Shown: positions 1-13,106, numbered from the stretch's first letter. The stretch is 64,000 bases of DNA from Hepsetus odoe (GCA_017165825.1 CM029387.1:17869061-17933060), one strand, 5' to 3'. A program made the numbers and translations. Notes: a model not told the origin generated them from the sequence alone.

Positions 1-100
1 GAGGAGAGAGAGACAGAGAGAGAGACAGAGAGAAGAAGCCGAGAAGAGAGGTGAGAGAGACAGAGAGTGAAGAGAGAAAGCGAGAGAGAGAGAGCGTTGT
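1..100. repeat. Imperfect (GA)n, cut by window edge
   Basis: Purine-only GA-rich tract with GAGAGACAGAGAG variants. Confidence 0.85.
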
Positions 101-1239
101 TAACTGATCATGTACTGTCGATGCCGAGCTATAGTACCTGCTGAAGCTCTGCTGCACACTCAGCCAATAAGATACCTGAGCAGCAGATACTGGCAGTGAC
201 CAGGTTGGTGGGTAAAAGCATTTGAGAAACACAGAAGCTTGTTTGATACGGTTACTATAGACTGCAATGATCACTGGCTGGTCTGGTCCTGTCTGGTCCT
301 GCGGGGCCCGATGAAGAGGTTCCTTCAAGCATCAGCTATAGAACTGGCAATTAGCTGGTGTGTTGAACCAGGTGTGTTTTGGCAGGGAACTCATCAGTCT
401 GGGCTTGACACAGGCCCTTCTGGAACAGAGTCCCGCTCTACCATTAGACACCTGCTCCCAATTAGAGGTAAGAGTCTTTTAATTAGACGACAGACTGAAA
501 AATGTCTTCTGGTACAATATTGCTGAAGTTGTTTGCCAATAAGCTAAAGCCCTGTTGCTGTAACCGGCCGCTCATCCAAGACATTTTCTTGGTTTTGGTT
601 TATGCAGAGACCTTCAAATAGTGAAAATGTGTGATTAGGTTTATGTGTGCATGTGTGTTTACTTTTCATGCTGAATTGGGGTTATGATTGCTTTATAGTC
701 CCCATCACACACACCCGTCCCATCCAGCATTTCAAACGGCTCTGGGTCTTCACAGGCGCTTCAGCATCGCTCAAATAGCCCTAATTCACCTCTGCCCTTT
801 CTCTCTGTTCTTCTCACAACAGCATACAAAACACATCAAAGTGCCTGTATCCCCATGAAATCGCGGGTGACGGCGCTACGCACGATTAGTCTGCGATGAG
901 CGATTGATGTTTATGATTTTAATCTAACGTGGGAAACGTCCTGACAAACTTCTATTCCAAAGCTGGAGGTCTGTTGTAGTTCTGGAAGCCACTTGGATGA
1001 TAGACTGGCAGCCTGTTTGACCTACCATTCCTTTCAACCCTACTTAAAATAAGTAGCTTTTATAAGATATTTGGCCACTAACACATCTTCATTGCTATTT
1101 CTCATCATCAAGATGTAAACACCTGCTACAATTGCTTCATGTTTATCCTTTCACATAAAAAACCAAAAGCTCAGATTTGAATTTGTCAATACTGAATGGA
1201 AATACATCCTTACATTAGTAATCCCAGTTAATAATGTAA
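101..1239. other. Intergenic, nothing recognised
   Basis: No supportable gene. The 95-codon ORF at 239-526 has no recognisable domain and its statistics look random. Confidence 0.6.
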
Positions 1240-1870
1240 TGTACAGTCTCTGCATAAATTTTGAGCCTCCTCATTTCTTCATATTTTACTCCCAAAGAGA
1301 CTTTCTTGTATTTTAGTGAAGTGAACTTATGAAAATGACTAGCGCGATCATTGTGAGCATGCGGCTTCCAACAAGTAGTGAACCTATAAGAATTTCACCT
1401 CTGCATTTAACACATACACACCCACGTGGCAGAGGCAGCTACTGAAAGCGCCCAGGGAGCAGTGAAGGGGACAGTACCTTGCTCAAGGGTACCTCAGGGC
1501 AACCTACTGGTCTGGGATGTTTTTGAATGATGAATGTTGAATAACAGATCTCTAGGCTTTCTGAAGGACAACGTTTTTAGCTTTCATTTTCAGTCCAGTC
1601 CCTGTACCTGACCTCTTTCAGAGGATAAGTCACACGGTAACCTATGCATGTATAGTTTGAGCAGAATTAAATCATCTAACCATAAGGCAGAGAAGCAGTG
1701 ATGAAACAGGTGTGGATGATTCCAGATGACCAGGAACTCCTTTATCTAGAACCTTGCATTTTAGACACTGTCTGAAAAAACAAAGTGCTTTCATTTGGAA
1801 ATATCAAAGACAAATACAGTTTGAGAGGCATAAAATAGTATTTTTACACCGACAAGTTGATTCCCAAAAA
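1240..1870. mobile_element. CACTGTGCAAAAG-family DNA transposon remnant
   Basis: Degenerate left end (CTCTGCATAAATTTTGAGCC TCCTCATTTCTTCATATTTT), interrupted by a SINE at 1400-1515, then the segment TTTCATTTTCAGTCCAGTCC CTGTACCTGA and AAGCAGTGATGAAACAGGTG, shared with the copy at 39.5 kb. The right part TTTTTACACCGACAAGTTGA parallels 27.1 kb. Confidence 0.6.
1400..1515 (-). mobile_element. tRNA-derived SINE fragment
   Basis: Reverse complement of the SINE middle part: GGGAGCAGTGAAGGGGACAG, TACCTTGCTCAAGGGTACCT, CAGGGCAACCTACTGGT. Sits inside a copy of the CACTGTGCAAAAG-family transposon. Confidence 0.75.
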
Positions 1871-1903
1871 ATATAATGAGAGAGATAGAGTGAGAGATAG
1901 AGT

Positions 1904-1967
<64 letters not shown>
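1868..1967. repeat. (GA)n microsatellite
   Basis: Imperfect start (GAGATAGAGTGAGAGATAGA) then pure (GA)n from about 1911 to 1967. Confidence 0.95.
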
Positions 1968-1969
<2 letters not shown>

Positions 1970-2387
1970 TTAGCTGTTGTTCGTAATCAAAAAACTGTCA
2001 CACAGCAGTGCCGATATTCTTATCTCACCACCCTGTGCAGCTCGGAGACGGTTTAGTTTGAAGCTGCCACCCAGACACCAATCGCGACACTGCTGTTTGT
2101 TTGGCTGCTGACTTTTCACTCAAACTGTTGCACAAGTGTTTATCAAGAGAGAAGCAATTGCACAACACTTAAAAGTGTGGTAGAAAAGAGGGGAATGATC
2201 TGAGATAACCCTTATTTTAATCTCCTTCAAGTACTTTACCCTTATTATAGAAAATGACCTATAAAATATTAGCAATTATTAACCTTTGATTTAATATACC
2301 AGTAGGAATAACTACTTTCAGTTTGATTAGTAGTGGCACTAAATCAGGATGGCACAAGACAAGTTTATCAAGTTTGATTCCCAGCTC

Positions 2388-2626
2388 GTATACGCGTAGA
2401 GTTCCTCCAGTGAAGTGAAAGTGAAAGTGACCATCTGCCATCAAAATGCTGCCTCTGCTTTTCACCCACACAAAATGTTTAGCAACTGTTAAAGTGTCCG
2501 AGGAGCAGTGGCAGAGATGGTACCTTGCTCAATGGTTCCTCAGGGTAACCCACTTGTCTGGGAATCAAACCCATGTCCTTTCCGATCCCGGGTCTAGTCC
2601 TTAACCATTAGGCCACCGCTGCCCCA
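2388..2626 (-). mobile_element. tRNA-derived SINE, near full length
   Basis: Minus-strand copy running from the tail (GTGAAAGTGAAAGTGACCAT) to the A box (CTTAACCATTAGGCCACCGC TGCCCC). Confidence 0.85.
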
Positions 2627-2850
2627 GGAGCTGAGGTTTCCTCACACAGTCCAAAGGCATGCCCATCAGGTGGACTATAGGTGCTATATTGTCTTCTAGA
2701 GTGTGCCAGTTTATGTGCCTGCCCTGTAATGGACTGATCACTTGTTGGAGATGTTCCTCTGACTTTTGACCTTTAAAGTGCTTTGGGATGAAACCGCCCC
2801 ATGTGATCCTGGTTGGAATAAGCAGCTTAGAAAATGGATGGGTATGAATG
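2626..2850 (+). mobile_element. Dispersed fish repeat fragment
   Basis: GAGGTTTCCTCACACAGTCC AAAGGCATGCCCATCAGGTG and CTGCCCTGTAATGGACTGAT, ending AAGCAGCTTAGAAAATGGAT GG. Same type as 34.7 kb. A shorter piece lies at 3455-3545. Confidence 0.55.
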
Positions 2851-4241
2851 CTTTATGTCGGACAGCAGTAGTGTTGTGTCACTGTCTTCTATCTTATAAT
2901 TACCCTCTTTATTTTTTCTCTTTATCTCCAGGCATTCTCTCAGATGCCTTCATGGTATACATTTTTGGGAAACAAATTCCTAAATATTTGTAAATTAGAA
3001 ACAGAAGCTTTATATCAAATTGTCTAAAGAACTGTGGATAACATACATTCAGTTTTCTAGCCTCAGTCTCGGCTTAGACGCGCCTGGTATGTGGTATTTA
3101 CTGCATGACTGATGTCCACAGATATCACAGTCAGTTAGTCTAGCAGAGGTCTTCATGTATTCACTCATGTGACTAGCTTTTATCCAGTCCGACAGAAAAC
3201 CAACTTTTGCAAGAAGTTACCTGCTTTACACAATGTGCCAGCAATAAGTCTTTAGATCAGGGAATTGCTGATTGCTTAATTTGCAACACTGGATCTCCAA
3301 ATGTTTCGCAGGAGTTTTTATTAAAATATAATAACTTAATAAATAATGGCATGATGAGGAAGTTATGTGTGCATGCTTGTGATCACATACCTATTTGTTT
3401 ATGCTCACAGATCTGTTTGTTGTGACATGGTCTTGAAAATCATCTACTCGAACATTTTCTACCCTAGGTAGGAGTGTGTCTGCCCTGCGATAGGCTGTTC
3501 AGGGTGCTTCAGGCAGGACAGACAGAAACGAATAAATAATCTTTACAAAATTTCTCCCTTTAGATGCATATTATGAATCATTTTGAAAGAGCAGCTGTAG
3601 GTGGGTTTTGGTGGCGCTTATTAACTAATGTTAACGCATCTCCAGGAAGGGCAGTGTTGATGACCTTTCTGTTGGCAGGACATTATATAAACACTGACGA
3701 GGTAGAAACATTCTTTTCATTTTTGCATAGACAACAATATGCTTGGGTGGGGTGGGGTTGCTAAGATGCTGAGAGCCCATCAACACGTTCACAATGGCTT
3801 TGTCCATATATAACCCTCAAAGTTCATTCTCATGTCAATCAAGTGTCAAAGTAGGTGGGACTTGGCTCTGCCTGCTTCAGACTCTCTGGCATGAGTGCTC
3901 ATGTCGGAAATAGATTTTATGAGATCAGTATTGACTTAAAAGTTTCCATAACCTTCGGCATTGAACAGCGATATCTTGAATAACATGAGACTCAGGTGAC
4001 CCACAGGTGTGTGTTGTGAAGTGTTACTGGATGAGGCTGGCACTCTGCTGAAGGAACCAGATTGGTCTGTTTGCTGTTCCTCAGGGTATGGGGAATGTGT
4101 CTCAGGTGGAGTTATGCACAGAGCTACTGAATCACATCCTATATTTTTATTATCCTCTTTGTTTCCACCCACTGTGGCTTACACAGCAGACTCAGTACAG
4201 TGCCTAGGTGTCTAAATATAGGTCAGACCTCCTCCACCCGC

Positions 4242-4243
<2 letters not shown>
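2851..4243. other. Intergenic, nothing recognised
   Basis: Apart from a small dispersed-repeat piece at 3455-3545, no feature is supportable. Confidence 0.55.

Positions 4244-4326
<83 letters not shown>
4244..4326. repeat. (CA)n microsatellite
   Basis: About 40 uninterrupted CA units. The His/Thr-repeat ORFs over it are not genes. Confidence 0.97.
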
Positions 4327-4328
<2 letters not shown>

Positions 4329-4839
4329 GCATTACACACGCCTGCACACACTGCCTCAGTGGGGAATTCTGCTCCCGTGTCCCTCAAGGGCTGAGTAAAG
4401 ACAGAAGCAGGTGGTGGATGAGCGGTGCTTTTCCATCACCTGATCACACTTCTTTGAATTCATACCAAACCCCAGCTCTTCAGTGCTGGAGCACTCTTAT
4501 TCTTCAGCCCAGAAAAGTATTAAACCCTGTGGGTCTGTGTGTCCACACAGGATTCTAGGGACTCAAACTCATATTACACATTAGTTACATAGTAGATCAT
4601 TCATACTTTCTAAAAGTTACATTTTACCATTCATAATAGAATAACAAGGCTTGGATTTATTTAGTAGTGACTAACAATATGGATAAATGAATGCAGAATA
4701 AGGTAAATACAATAATACAGTATACATACACCAAAGTGTTTTCCTGCAGGAAAAATGATTTGTATTGATTATAATTTTGTTCTAAAAATTACTTTAAATG
4801 TACAGCTGGCCTAAGACATCTGGTTTATCATAAAACAAA

Positions 4840-4871
4840 TAATAATAACTATTATTATTATCATCATCATT

Positions 4872-4906
<35 letters not shown>

Positions 4907-4982
4907 TATTATTATCACAATTATGATGATGATGATGATGACTAATGTATTCATAATAATAATTATTATTTTATTATTATTA

Positions 4983-5026
<44 letters not shown>

Positions 5027-5028
5027 GA
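4840..5028. repeat. Trinucleotide repeats (ATC)n, (GAT)n, (ATT)n
   Basis: ATT/ATC repeats to 4918, a GAT run 4923-4940, then (ATT)n to 5028. The ATC and GAT runs are inverted relative to each other and could pair. Confidence 0.9.
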
Positions 5029-5797
5029 GTCTTTTTCTTTTAGTAAATACCTGGTCATTAATTATCTTTCAAGCATCAAATACTGCCTGCTCTACTAAGC
5101 CACTATGCAAGTCTGAAAGGTTCTTAGTTTACAACACACTGAGTTTACATAAGGGTAGGCCACGCAAGGCCTTGGGGCTATTGTCTCTGACCCAGAGAGG
5201 AGGTGATGGGCCTCAGGAGGGAGTGCAGGCAGAGGCAACTTTGAACTGTGAAAGCAGAAGTCATTCTTACTAAGCGACAGCCTGCAGCGTGTTGCCACAC
5301 AGAGAAATAGGGTCTGAGCAGAATGCAATAAGTCAGATCCATGGTGCTTTCCATTGCAAAATTTCTGGTTTTATCTCCAGCAATGAAATCTCAAAAGTCA
5401 CCCAAGTTGGAAAGCTGAGTCAGCTTTTAATTACTTATCATTTAATTTCTGATACCCTTCCCACTTTACAATTACAAACAGGTTCTAGCTTCAACCCGAC
5501 TGCACAGTTAGATGTTGTAATCCCTCTGTTCATGTGTAAATGGTGTTAGCTGCCATATGGTTTACATATATATTTTATTCCCAATAAATGAAATGAAAGT
5601 GAATTTATAATGTATACTTTTAAAAATGCGACTAAAACCATAGACCTCAGGCATTTCAAATGCTGTCTAGTTTGTCTTTCAACTGAAACAATGCATCCCT
5701 ATTTTTAGCCTGGACGCACAAGGGACATGGGCGAATCAGATCAATCAGATGCTGCTGACAGCGAGAAGATGGATGGCAGCTGCAATTGGGTTGAAAA

Positions 5798-5900
5798 AGG
5801 AGTGAAAGTGACTATTACGTGTCATTGTGAGAACACGGTAAACCACAGCGAAACTGGACTTCTGCTTTTAACTCGTACGGGGTGGAAGCAGTGGGCAACT
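5798..5900 (-). mobile_element. tRNA-derived SINE tail fragment
   Basis: GAGTGAAAGTGACTATTACG, GTGTCATTGTGAGAACAC and CTGCTTTTAACTCGTACG match the reverse complement of the SINE tail. Confidence 0.65.
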
Positions 5901-6129
5901 AAGGTTGGAAATTATTTAAGTATTATTTATTATTATTATTCAATTCACTTCTACGTCCTCTTTCACACCCGACTGCCTGCACATTTCCTCTCTCACCACA
6001 CTATGAGCCTCCCTCATTGACCTTCTTCTCTTCCCTCTTGCCAGTCAGAAAGTTAATGTTCATTCTTTTCAGGAATTTATTTTTATCGACACGTTTTGAA
6101 ATGGTACAACGTCTTCCTGAAAAAGACAG

Positions 6130-6700
6130 GAAGGGCAGTGAACTCTTTTTTTAATCCCCTGGCTCCTGAGTGGTGAAGCAGACTTCCTCTTGGAGTCAGA
6201 ACTGCCGAGTCCCTTGCTGTCTTCAAGCGTTGTAATTTTTACTAGTATAATTCCTATTGACCCACAAGCAGTTCCATTCTTGTCCCTCAAACAGTCTAGT
6301 TTCACCCTCTTGAGTGCCTCCATTCCTGTCCCTCAAGTGTCTCTAGTTACTGTTCCTTGTGGGACCTGTGGGATACATGTCCCACAGGTGGTCCAGTTCT
6401 TGTCATTGAGTGGAGCAGTGAGTTCTTTGAGCACCTCTTGAAGCACCTCAGTTCTGTCTCTCAGACAATCTGGTTTCTGTCCTTGAGTGGACCCTTTTCT
6501 TTGTTGGCTCCATGTCTGTCCTCAAATGTCTCAGTTTCTGGCGTTTTGAGCAACTCAAGCTTCATCGATTTTGGACAGCATTTCCTGTCTCACAAAAAGT
6601 GCCAACGATCAGGAGGAAGAAAGCAGGGTTTGTGCTCTAAAGTGTCCGTTCACATCAAGGACAGTCCCAGTGTCGTTCATTTGAATGTGTCCTTCCAGAG
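6130..6700. repeat. Degenerate CTGTCCCTCAAGTG-type repeat region
   Basis: Loose repeats of TTCTTGTCCCTCAA, CCTGTCCCTCAAGTG, TTCTGTCCTTGAGTGGA and CTGTCCTCAAATG, some inverted relative to each other. They include an almost perfect palindrome ACCTGTGGGA/TCCCACAGGT at 6364-6389. The two overlapping ORFs here look repeat-derived. Confidence 0.45.
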
Positions 6701-8468
6701 CAATTAATTAGATTAACTCAATAAGGGAGTTTTTTGATTGAGATAAAATCCTTATGGGACTAATTTGCATCTTTACCTTCAAGGTGTCGCCTCAGTTTTT
6801 TGAACCATTTTATCATTTGATTACAATTTTCGTAATCTCTCAAGAAGGGCTGATTTCACCGGATATTACGGTGGTAGTGTATTATCTGGAATTTCGATGA
6901 TACACTTTTTATACGTACAAAAAAAATGATAATCATTTCCCACTGACTATAACCTCAAAGGTTCTTCCTCTTAAACAGAAGCAATACAGAGCTGAGTGAT
7001 AATTTACAGTAGAAGTAGCTAAAGGCACAAGGAAGTTATTTTATTTTTAAATGCATTACCAGGTGCATTGGACGGTGTGTATAACATGGAATTCAATAGG
7101 GATGGTTAGCTTCCTCTTTACAGGATGAATCCAGAGACCAGGTGGTGAAAGATAGTGTTCTGCAGAAAGATTCTGTCCTGGATTAAGGGAAAGATAAATA
7201 ATAATGCGTGATGAATGATAACAAACTGGGTTAGAAGACTTTCTGTAAATTAATTCATTGTGAACTGTATAAATATTATTGAATATCAGTGTATTTGTTT
7301 GATCTGCTGCAGTTTTTACACTGACAATCTCCTGCTCTGCTTTTCCGTGGTATTTAGTGTTCCTGAGACGCCCTCAAACAGCTGTATTGTGTGTGTTACT
7401 TAAGTGTCATTGTATCATTTCTCATTTTTTTCCTTATCTTATCGAGAAACTTCCCAGCTGCTTGCCCCGTTTTCCAGTTCACACAGAATCGGTGGAAAAA
7501 ACTCACATCTGACACCTTACTGTGTTTACTGAAGCAACCTGTTAAAACATTTTAGAAGTTTTGAAAAAGTTAGAATTTTACTGCTTTCCACTGCACAGGC
7601 ATGACGGGTTGTCATGAAGGGCTTAAAAGTGAATAATAATTAGTAATGTGCTGAAGTTGGTTATGAGAGCGATGTCATGGGAAAAATGTGAAGCGCTTTC
7701 GGGGATGGGTTAGTTGCCCTGAATGCTGTTTCGGCTAGACAACTATTGCTTTGAAGTTGCAGTCCTGGGATTGGTTACGTTGTCTCATGGGTGTGTATTC
7801 TGCTTCATGAGCTTTCACATGTTTACCTGACCTTGCAGTGCTTTTGGGTTTGGAATATGCTGATAATAATAGAAAATGTGCGTTCCAGGCTCAGCTCCCT
7901 TTAACGTAGCAACTTCAGTGCATCTTCTGTCACACCAGATATGACAACACACTTTAAAATGTGTTTATTATGTGTTTACCGTGTTTATTTCAGGTTGAGC
8001 CAATTGCGTTTTAGTGTGTCATTAAACACCTGCTGGGCTGGGACGGTGTTATAACAAATACAGTGAATTGTGAGACACGTGAGCACACCATTATTACATT
8101 CTGTAGGCGACTTTTCTGAGAAGGTAGTATGAAAGACTTGATTTAAGATTGTTTGAGGTAGCTGAGTGGAAACTCCCCGCGTAAATGTTGCATGACCTCC
8201 TGTTTAAGTTTACACAATTTTAATGAAACATATATGTTTCTGTTTGCATTTAATTTCATTTGGTCAAAGCATGAGCGCATAGTAATTAAAAACAGAACAG
8301 GAAGCGAGGCTGTCCTGCAGATTACATTAGGATGTCCGTGTCACACTCCAAGCCAAGGACAGCAATCAGACCTGTTTGCTGACATGGTAGTGGAATGAAT
8401 CCAACTTGCTAGGAATTCACAAAAGTCCATTTTCCAATCATATAATTTTTAAATCATTTTTAGTGTTT
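6701..8468. other. Intergenic, nothing recognised
   Basis: Unique-looking sequence without a convincing ORF, repeat or exon. Conserved non-coding elements cannot be judged without alignment. A-rich run at 8480-8526. Confidence 0.6.
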
Positions 8469-9008
8469 ATAATTAAACAATTAAAAAAAAAAAACTAACA
8501 AAAAAAACAACAGGCAACAAAAAAGAAGATATTTACAGATGGATTGGCTTGCATTGTTACTGTGACTACACCAATGGTACTGCGTTCTCTTATTATCCCC
8601 TTTCTACACACTTCTTGTTATATGCTATTACACCTCTTACCACAATCCTTATTACATATCATTACACCCCTTATAACACTGTTTATTACATCACTTATTA
8701 CACTCCTTTTATATACTATTACACCCCTTACTACAATCCTTAGTACATACCATTACACCCCTTATAACACTGTTTGTGTCACATATTACGCTCCTTTTAT
8801 ATAATGTACACACCCACTGCAATCCTTGTACATATTACACCCTTATAACACCGTTTATTACATCGCAATACACTCCTTTTATATACTTTTACACCCCTTA
8901 CTACAATCCTTATTACATACCATTACACCCCTTATAACACCGTTTATTACATCACTTATTACACTCCTTTTATATAATATTACACCCCTTACTACAATCC
9001 TTATTACA

Positions 9009-9408
9009 TTCAATTCAATTCAATTCAATTTATTCTTGTATAGCGCCTTTACAACAAAGTTGCCCCAAGGCACTTTACACGTGATAACAGGTTACAGTAA
9101 TAGATATTTAAGATGTTTAGCTTGGATCACTACGGAGAGAAGACCAACTCCACCATGTGGAGAAAAAAAACCTCTGAGGGTCCAAGGTCAACCGGCTACC
9201 CAACCCCCTTGGGTATACTAACACTACAGAGTTAGTTTGGTTTTAAACTCCAGGATCAGTGAGGAGTCCCAAGTTGCTTCCAGGTACCAATGAGCATGGG
9301 GTCCTTGGCGCATCAGATGCATCACACAGACCAGATGGTAACGGCATTGGACTCCAGGTGATGACTGTGAGCCCCGGACATGAGAAGAAATGGAATGAGG
9401 GGTCAGTA
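9009..9408 (-). mobile_element. L2 LINE 3'-end fragment inserted in a minisatellite
   Basis: Begins with TTCAATTCAATTCAATTTATTCTTGTATAGCGCC, the reverse complement of the 3' terminus of the L2 copy at 54.8 kb. It matches that copy back through its 3' UTR (about 400 bp; shared GGTCAACCGGCTACCCAACC, TTGCTTCCAGGTACCAATGA). Flanked on both sides by the same TTAC-rich tandem repeat. Confidence 0.9.
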
Positions 9409-9730
9409 TACCATTACACCCCTTATAACACCGTTTATTACATCACTTATTACACTCCTTTTATATACTATTACTCCCCTTATAACTCCCCTTATTTCAC
9501 TCCTTATTACATACTATTACACCCCTTATAACGCCCATTATTACACCCCTTATTGCATACTATTACACCCCTTATTACACCCCTTACTACAGTCCTTATT
9601 ACATAACTTTACACCCCTTATTACACTCCTTATTGCATACTATTACACCCCTTATTACACCCCTTACTACATGCTTTATTACATACTATTACACCCTTAT
9701 TACATCTCTTATCACACCACTTACACCGTC

Positions 9731-9985
9731 GGGGCAGCGGTGGCCTAGTGGTTAGGGAGTTGGCCCCGCATCGGAAGATTGTGGGTTCGATTCCCACCCT
9801 GGTAGGTTGCCCTGGTGCCCTTGAGCAAGTGCGTCCCCATCACTGCTCCAGGCGCTTTCAATAGCTACTTACTGCTGCGCGATGTGTGTATGGGTTAAAT
9901 GCAGAAGGTCCAATTTCGTTTGTGGTTCATGTGTGCTGTGCGTGACCTCACTTAATGACAAGTTTGTCACTTTCACTCACTACGA
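9731..9985 (+). mobile_element. tRNA-derived SINE, near full length
   Basis: GGGGCAGCGGTGGCCTAGTGG (A-box-like) is followed by GGGTTCGATTCCCACC (B box), then TTGCCCTGGTGCCCTTGAGC, CATCACTGCTCC, TATGGGTTAAATGCAGAAGG and a tail TCACTTAATGACAAGTTTGTCACTTTCACT. It is the best copy of the SINE family seen nine times in this window. Confidence 0.85.
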
Positions 9986-10165
9986 AATCCACTTATAACA
10001 TACTATCATCCCTTACACACTCCCTTGTGCATAGCCACCCCCTTACTACACTCCTTATTAAGCCCCTTACTACATTCATTTCATATTGTTATACCCTTTA
10101 TCACACCCCTTATTACACTCCTTACTACAGCCCTCATAACACTCGTTGGTACACCCCTACAAGTT

Positions 10166-11365
10166 CTGGGCAATGCAGTTACAAACATAATGCAATAAAA
10201 TACATATAGCACCTCTCCCAACTTACATTACTCATTACAGTACAAAGCACACCCTGCCAACACCCCAGCTTCAGCATCATCATTCCTGCAGAGCATTATA
10301 TGCTATAAAAGATCTCCTCATGGGCAATCACTAACAGCTAGAGCCAGCCCCACTTCCAGCAGGAAAATAGTGGCAGGGGCCCACAGAAGGACAGGCATGG
10401 TGCAAGTTTGGAGCCTAATGATGGTTCTGCTCACTTTTGGGATTTTAATCTGTGGCCTTGATCTTGTTCTGCGGCGCGGCTACAGCTGGAATGCGTGAAA
10501 TTACATAAGAACAGCCATTAAGTGCTCTGGACTCTAATTAGAGCGGTTCTATTTGAAAATCACTGCATTTGCTGCCAGAAGCTTCCAAAGAATTAAAAGC
10601 TTCAAAATTTCAATTTTGGCACAGATTGAGTGGAAAGGTGTTTTCATGGGGTTTGAGGATTTGGTGACGAAGTCAGAAAAACTATTAATCTATATCCCAT
10701 GATGATGTAGAAGCCACATTTTTAAAGGATTTACAGTGTTCAGAAACTCAAGCTCAAGCTCAAACTCCAAACTCACTATTTATGGGTTGCCATCCAGGGG
10801 ACAAACAAAATGTTTGCCATCAAGCAATGCCCTTAAAATAATTTTGAGGAAAACTTTCCCAGCATTCAGATGACATCCACCTGCCTTTAATCTGACATAA
10901 AACCGCATCATCATTTCTCATTTCTATTCTGAAAAGCATCATAAACCATTACTAATGCCCGTGCAGGTTAATGTCATTTGACAGCGTATGCAGGTTTTAT
11001 ACTGTAGTCTGTGGTTTTCATTGATTTTATAAATGATGATGTTCCTGGTCAGGTTTTTGTCACTGGATCGTAACAGACTGGTTTCTAAAGAATCAATGCT
11101 CCACACCAGTGTCATAGCGTCTGAGCTTTAGATGGAAGAGTTTCACCCCAAAGTTCCTCTTACTCACATATTTACAAAAATATAAGTATAATATACTATC
11201 CTAAGGAGGACAGTAGTGTTTCTCATGGCTCCTTTTTCCTTATATGTTGCAAGATACCTTGGAGGAAAAATGTGGATCACCTGTGAGGGTCAGAGTACCG
11301 CTGCTTTGGAGAACCAAGTGTTTCTACAGCATGACACAGTGAATCACTGTTATCTGTAAGAGTGT
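10166..11365. other. Intergenic, nothing recognised
   Basis: Downstream flank of vegfaa. No ORF, no clear repeat. Confidence 0.6.
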
Positions 11366-11470
11366 AATTAGGGGTGTGTCGATATGGGAACTGTATGCCG
11401 AGGCCAATATCTGATATTTTCCATCAGCAAAGCTGATCCTGTTATTATTTTGTATTGAAATGTCCCATTT
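11366..11470. mobile_element. Degenerate hAT-like MITE fragment
   Basis: GGGGTGTGTCGATATGGGAA followed by CCGAGGCCAATATCTGATAT resembles the terminus of the element in the last vegfaa intron (13755-13995), with which it shares AATATCTGATATTTT-like sequence. Confidence 0.4.
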
Positions 11471-11502
11471 ATTTCTATAGGCTTACAAAAAAAAATTTGT
11501 TG

Positions 11503-11795
11503 GGTGGGTGTGATGAGGATGGACAGGGTTAGAAAGAATATTTTAGAGGGACAGCTCAGGGTGGACATTTTGGAGACAAAGTCAGAGAAGCAAAGGTTGC
11601 ATTGGTTTGGACACGTCCAGAGGAGAGACGAGGAGTATATCCAGGAGGAGGATGTTGAAGATGGAGCTGCCAGGAAGAGAGGAAGAGGAAGACAAAAGAG
11701 GTTTATGGACGTGGTGAGAGAGGACGTGCAGGTCAGTGTGAATGAGAAAGATGCAGGGGACAGGAAGAAATGGAAACTTAGTCTCGTTTAAAAAA
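11503..11795 (+). mobile_element. Non-LTR retrotransposon 3'-end fragment
   Basis: The plus strand encodes the C-terminal tail of a LINE polymerase ORF: HWFGHVQRRDEEYI, DGAARKRGRGRQKRFMDVVR. It belongs to a family widespread in fish, RTE/Rex-like by recollection. It lies just past the inferred 3' end of vegfaa. Fragment of about 290 bp, not functional. Confidence 0.75.
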
Positions 11796-11914
11796 CAGTT
11801 TTTCCTTTTTTTTCTGCATCCGTTGTCATTAATAATAAATATGGCGCTTTGTTAGATTCTATCAGAAAAACAGAAGGCTGGCAGGACATGAATCCGTGTT
11901 TTTTTTTTTTTTTG

Positions 11915-13020
11915 GTTTAATAAAAAACAATATAATTTGAAAATAAATATATATTTAATGTTAAGCTAAAAGAACAACAACAACAACAACAAAAAATGTT
12001 AATATTGGAACACTTTCCATAAATAAATATATTACTGTGAAAATAATGAAAAACAAAAACATTTCTGTCCTTTAATACAAATAGAATGTTGGTGTTTGTC
12101 AACGGGGGAAAAAATGTACAGGTCGAGTCATTTTTAAGTCTGTTTACACCATCCAGCTCTGGTTTGAAGCACAGAAGGTCCATCTCAGGCATTCTAGTGA
12201 AATGGTTAAATACAACAACCCTCCCCCCAACAAAAATAAAGGCGTTTTTAGGAATGTTTAAGATTTATCTTTACTGTCATTAAAATTTTTTTTTTAACGA
12301 AAAAAATCATTTTCATAACAGGCAGATTGGTGAAATTAGCTGAAATGAGCAAAACAAAAAACAAAAACAAACAACACTGTATATAAATAGATCAAATTAA
12401 ATACACAGAATACTATAACAAACTCTATAAATTAGATGTAGTGTACTACAAATAGGGATATTAGGCTTGTATATACAGATACAGAACGTTAGTGCGAGAA
12501 ATGAACTCTTCCTAGGGTCATTCGCGGTTGTCTCTTTGGAAAATTGACCTTAATCAATGGAATCTGGATCTAAAACTGGGGAGAGTGGATTTCTCTGCAC
12601 AACCTGGAATCAAGGATGTCACTGGATGCTAGTGGATGTTAGTACCGTTGTTGCTTTAAGTAAGACTTCATCTCTCCCTTTTGGGAGTCCTCACTAAAAA
12701 GCATTTTGCCCTCCACCCTTTCGTACACTTCATAGCGCGGACCTGCCATTTCGTCCAACTACCAAACTCGTCCCGAATGAGCTGCAGCGTCCTTTTGAGT
12801 CTCTGGACCATTGTTTGTAGCCTGAATCCACAGCAGATCCATTCACTGAAGTAGTGTCCACGAAATCTAGATTGTATTATTTTTTCTAGAACATCAAGCT
12901 GTTTGATCCATCACAGGTCCAAATTCACCGGCACTAAAACATCCCTCTCTCCTGCCTTTCATGGCTCGTCGTTCACTGGGTTTCCATAGCAGCATTACAC
13001 ATTGTCAATGTCTTTTAATA

Positions 13021-13106
<86 letters not shown>

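Larger units (their letters stand above)
8575..10165. repeat. TTAC/CCCCTTAT minisatellite array (with two insertions)
   Basis: Variable units built from TTACACCCCTTA, TTACACTCCTT, CCTTATTACATACTATTACA and CAATCCTTATTACATA fill 8575-9008, 9409-9728 and, more degenerate, 9986-10165. The blocks are separated by the L2 fragment (9009-9408) and a SINE (9731-9985). The small ORFs inside are repeat translations, not genes. Confidence 0.9.

Noticed and set aside
4200..4558. His/Thr-repeat ORFs over the CA microsatellite
   Set aside because: They are translations of (CA)n with no domain on either side.
9731..9820. Possible tRNA gene (A-box and B-box-like sequence)
   Set aside because: The head is tRNA-like but is followed by the conserved SINE body and tail seen in several other copies. 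It does not fold as an intact tRNA with an acceptor stem.
8544..10209. Several Tyr/Thr/Pro-rich ORFs (YYTPYYTPY type)
   Set aside because: Translation of the TTAC/CCCC minisatellite.
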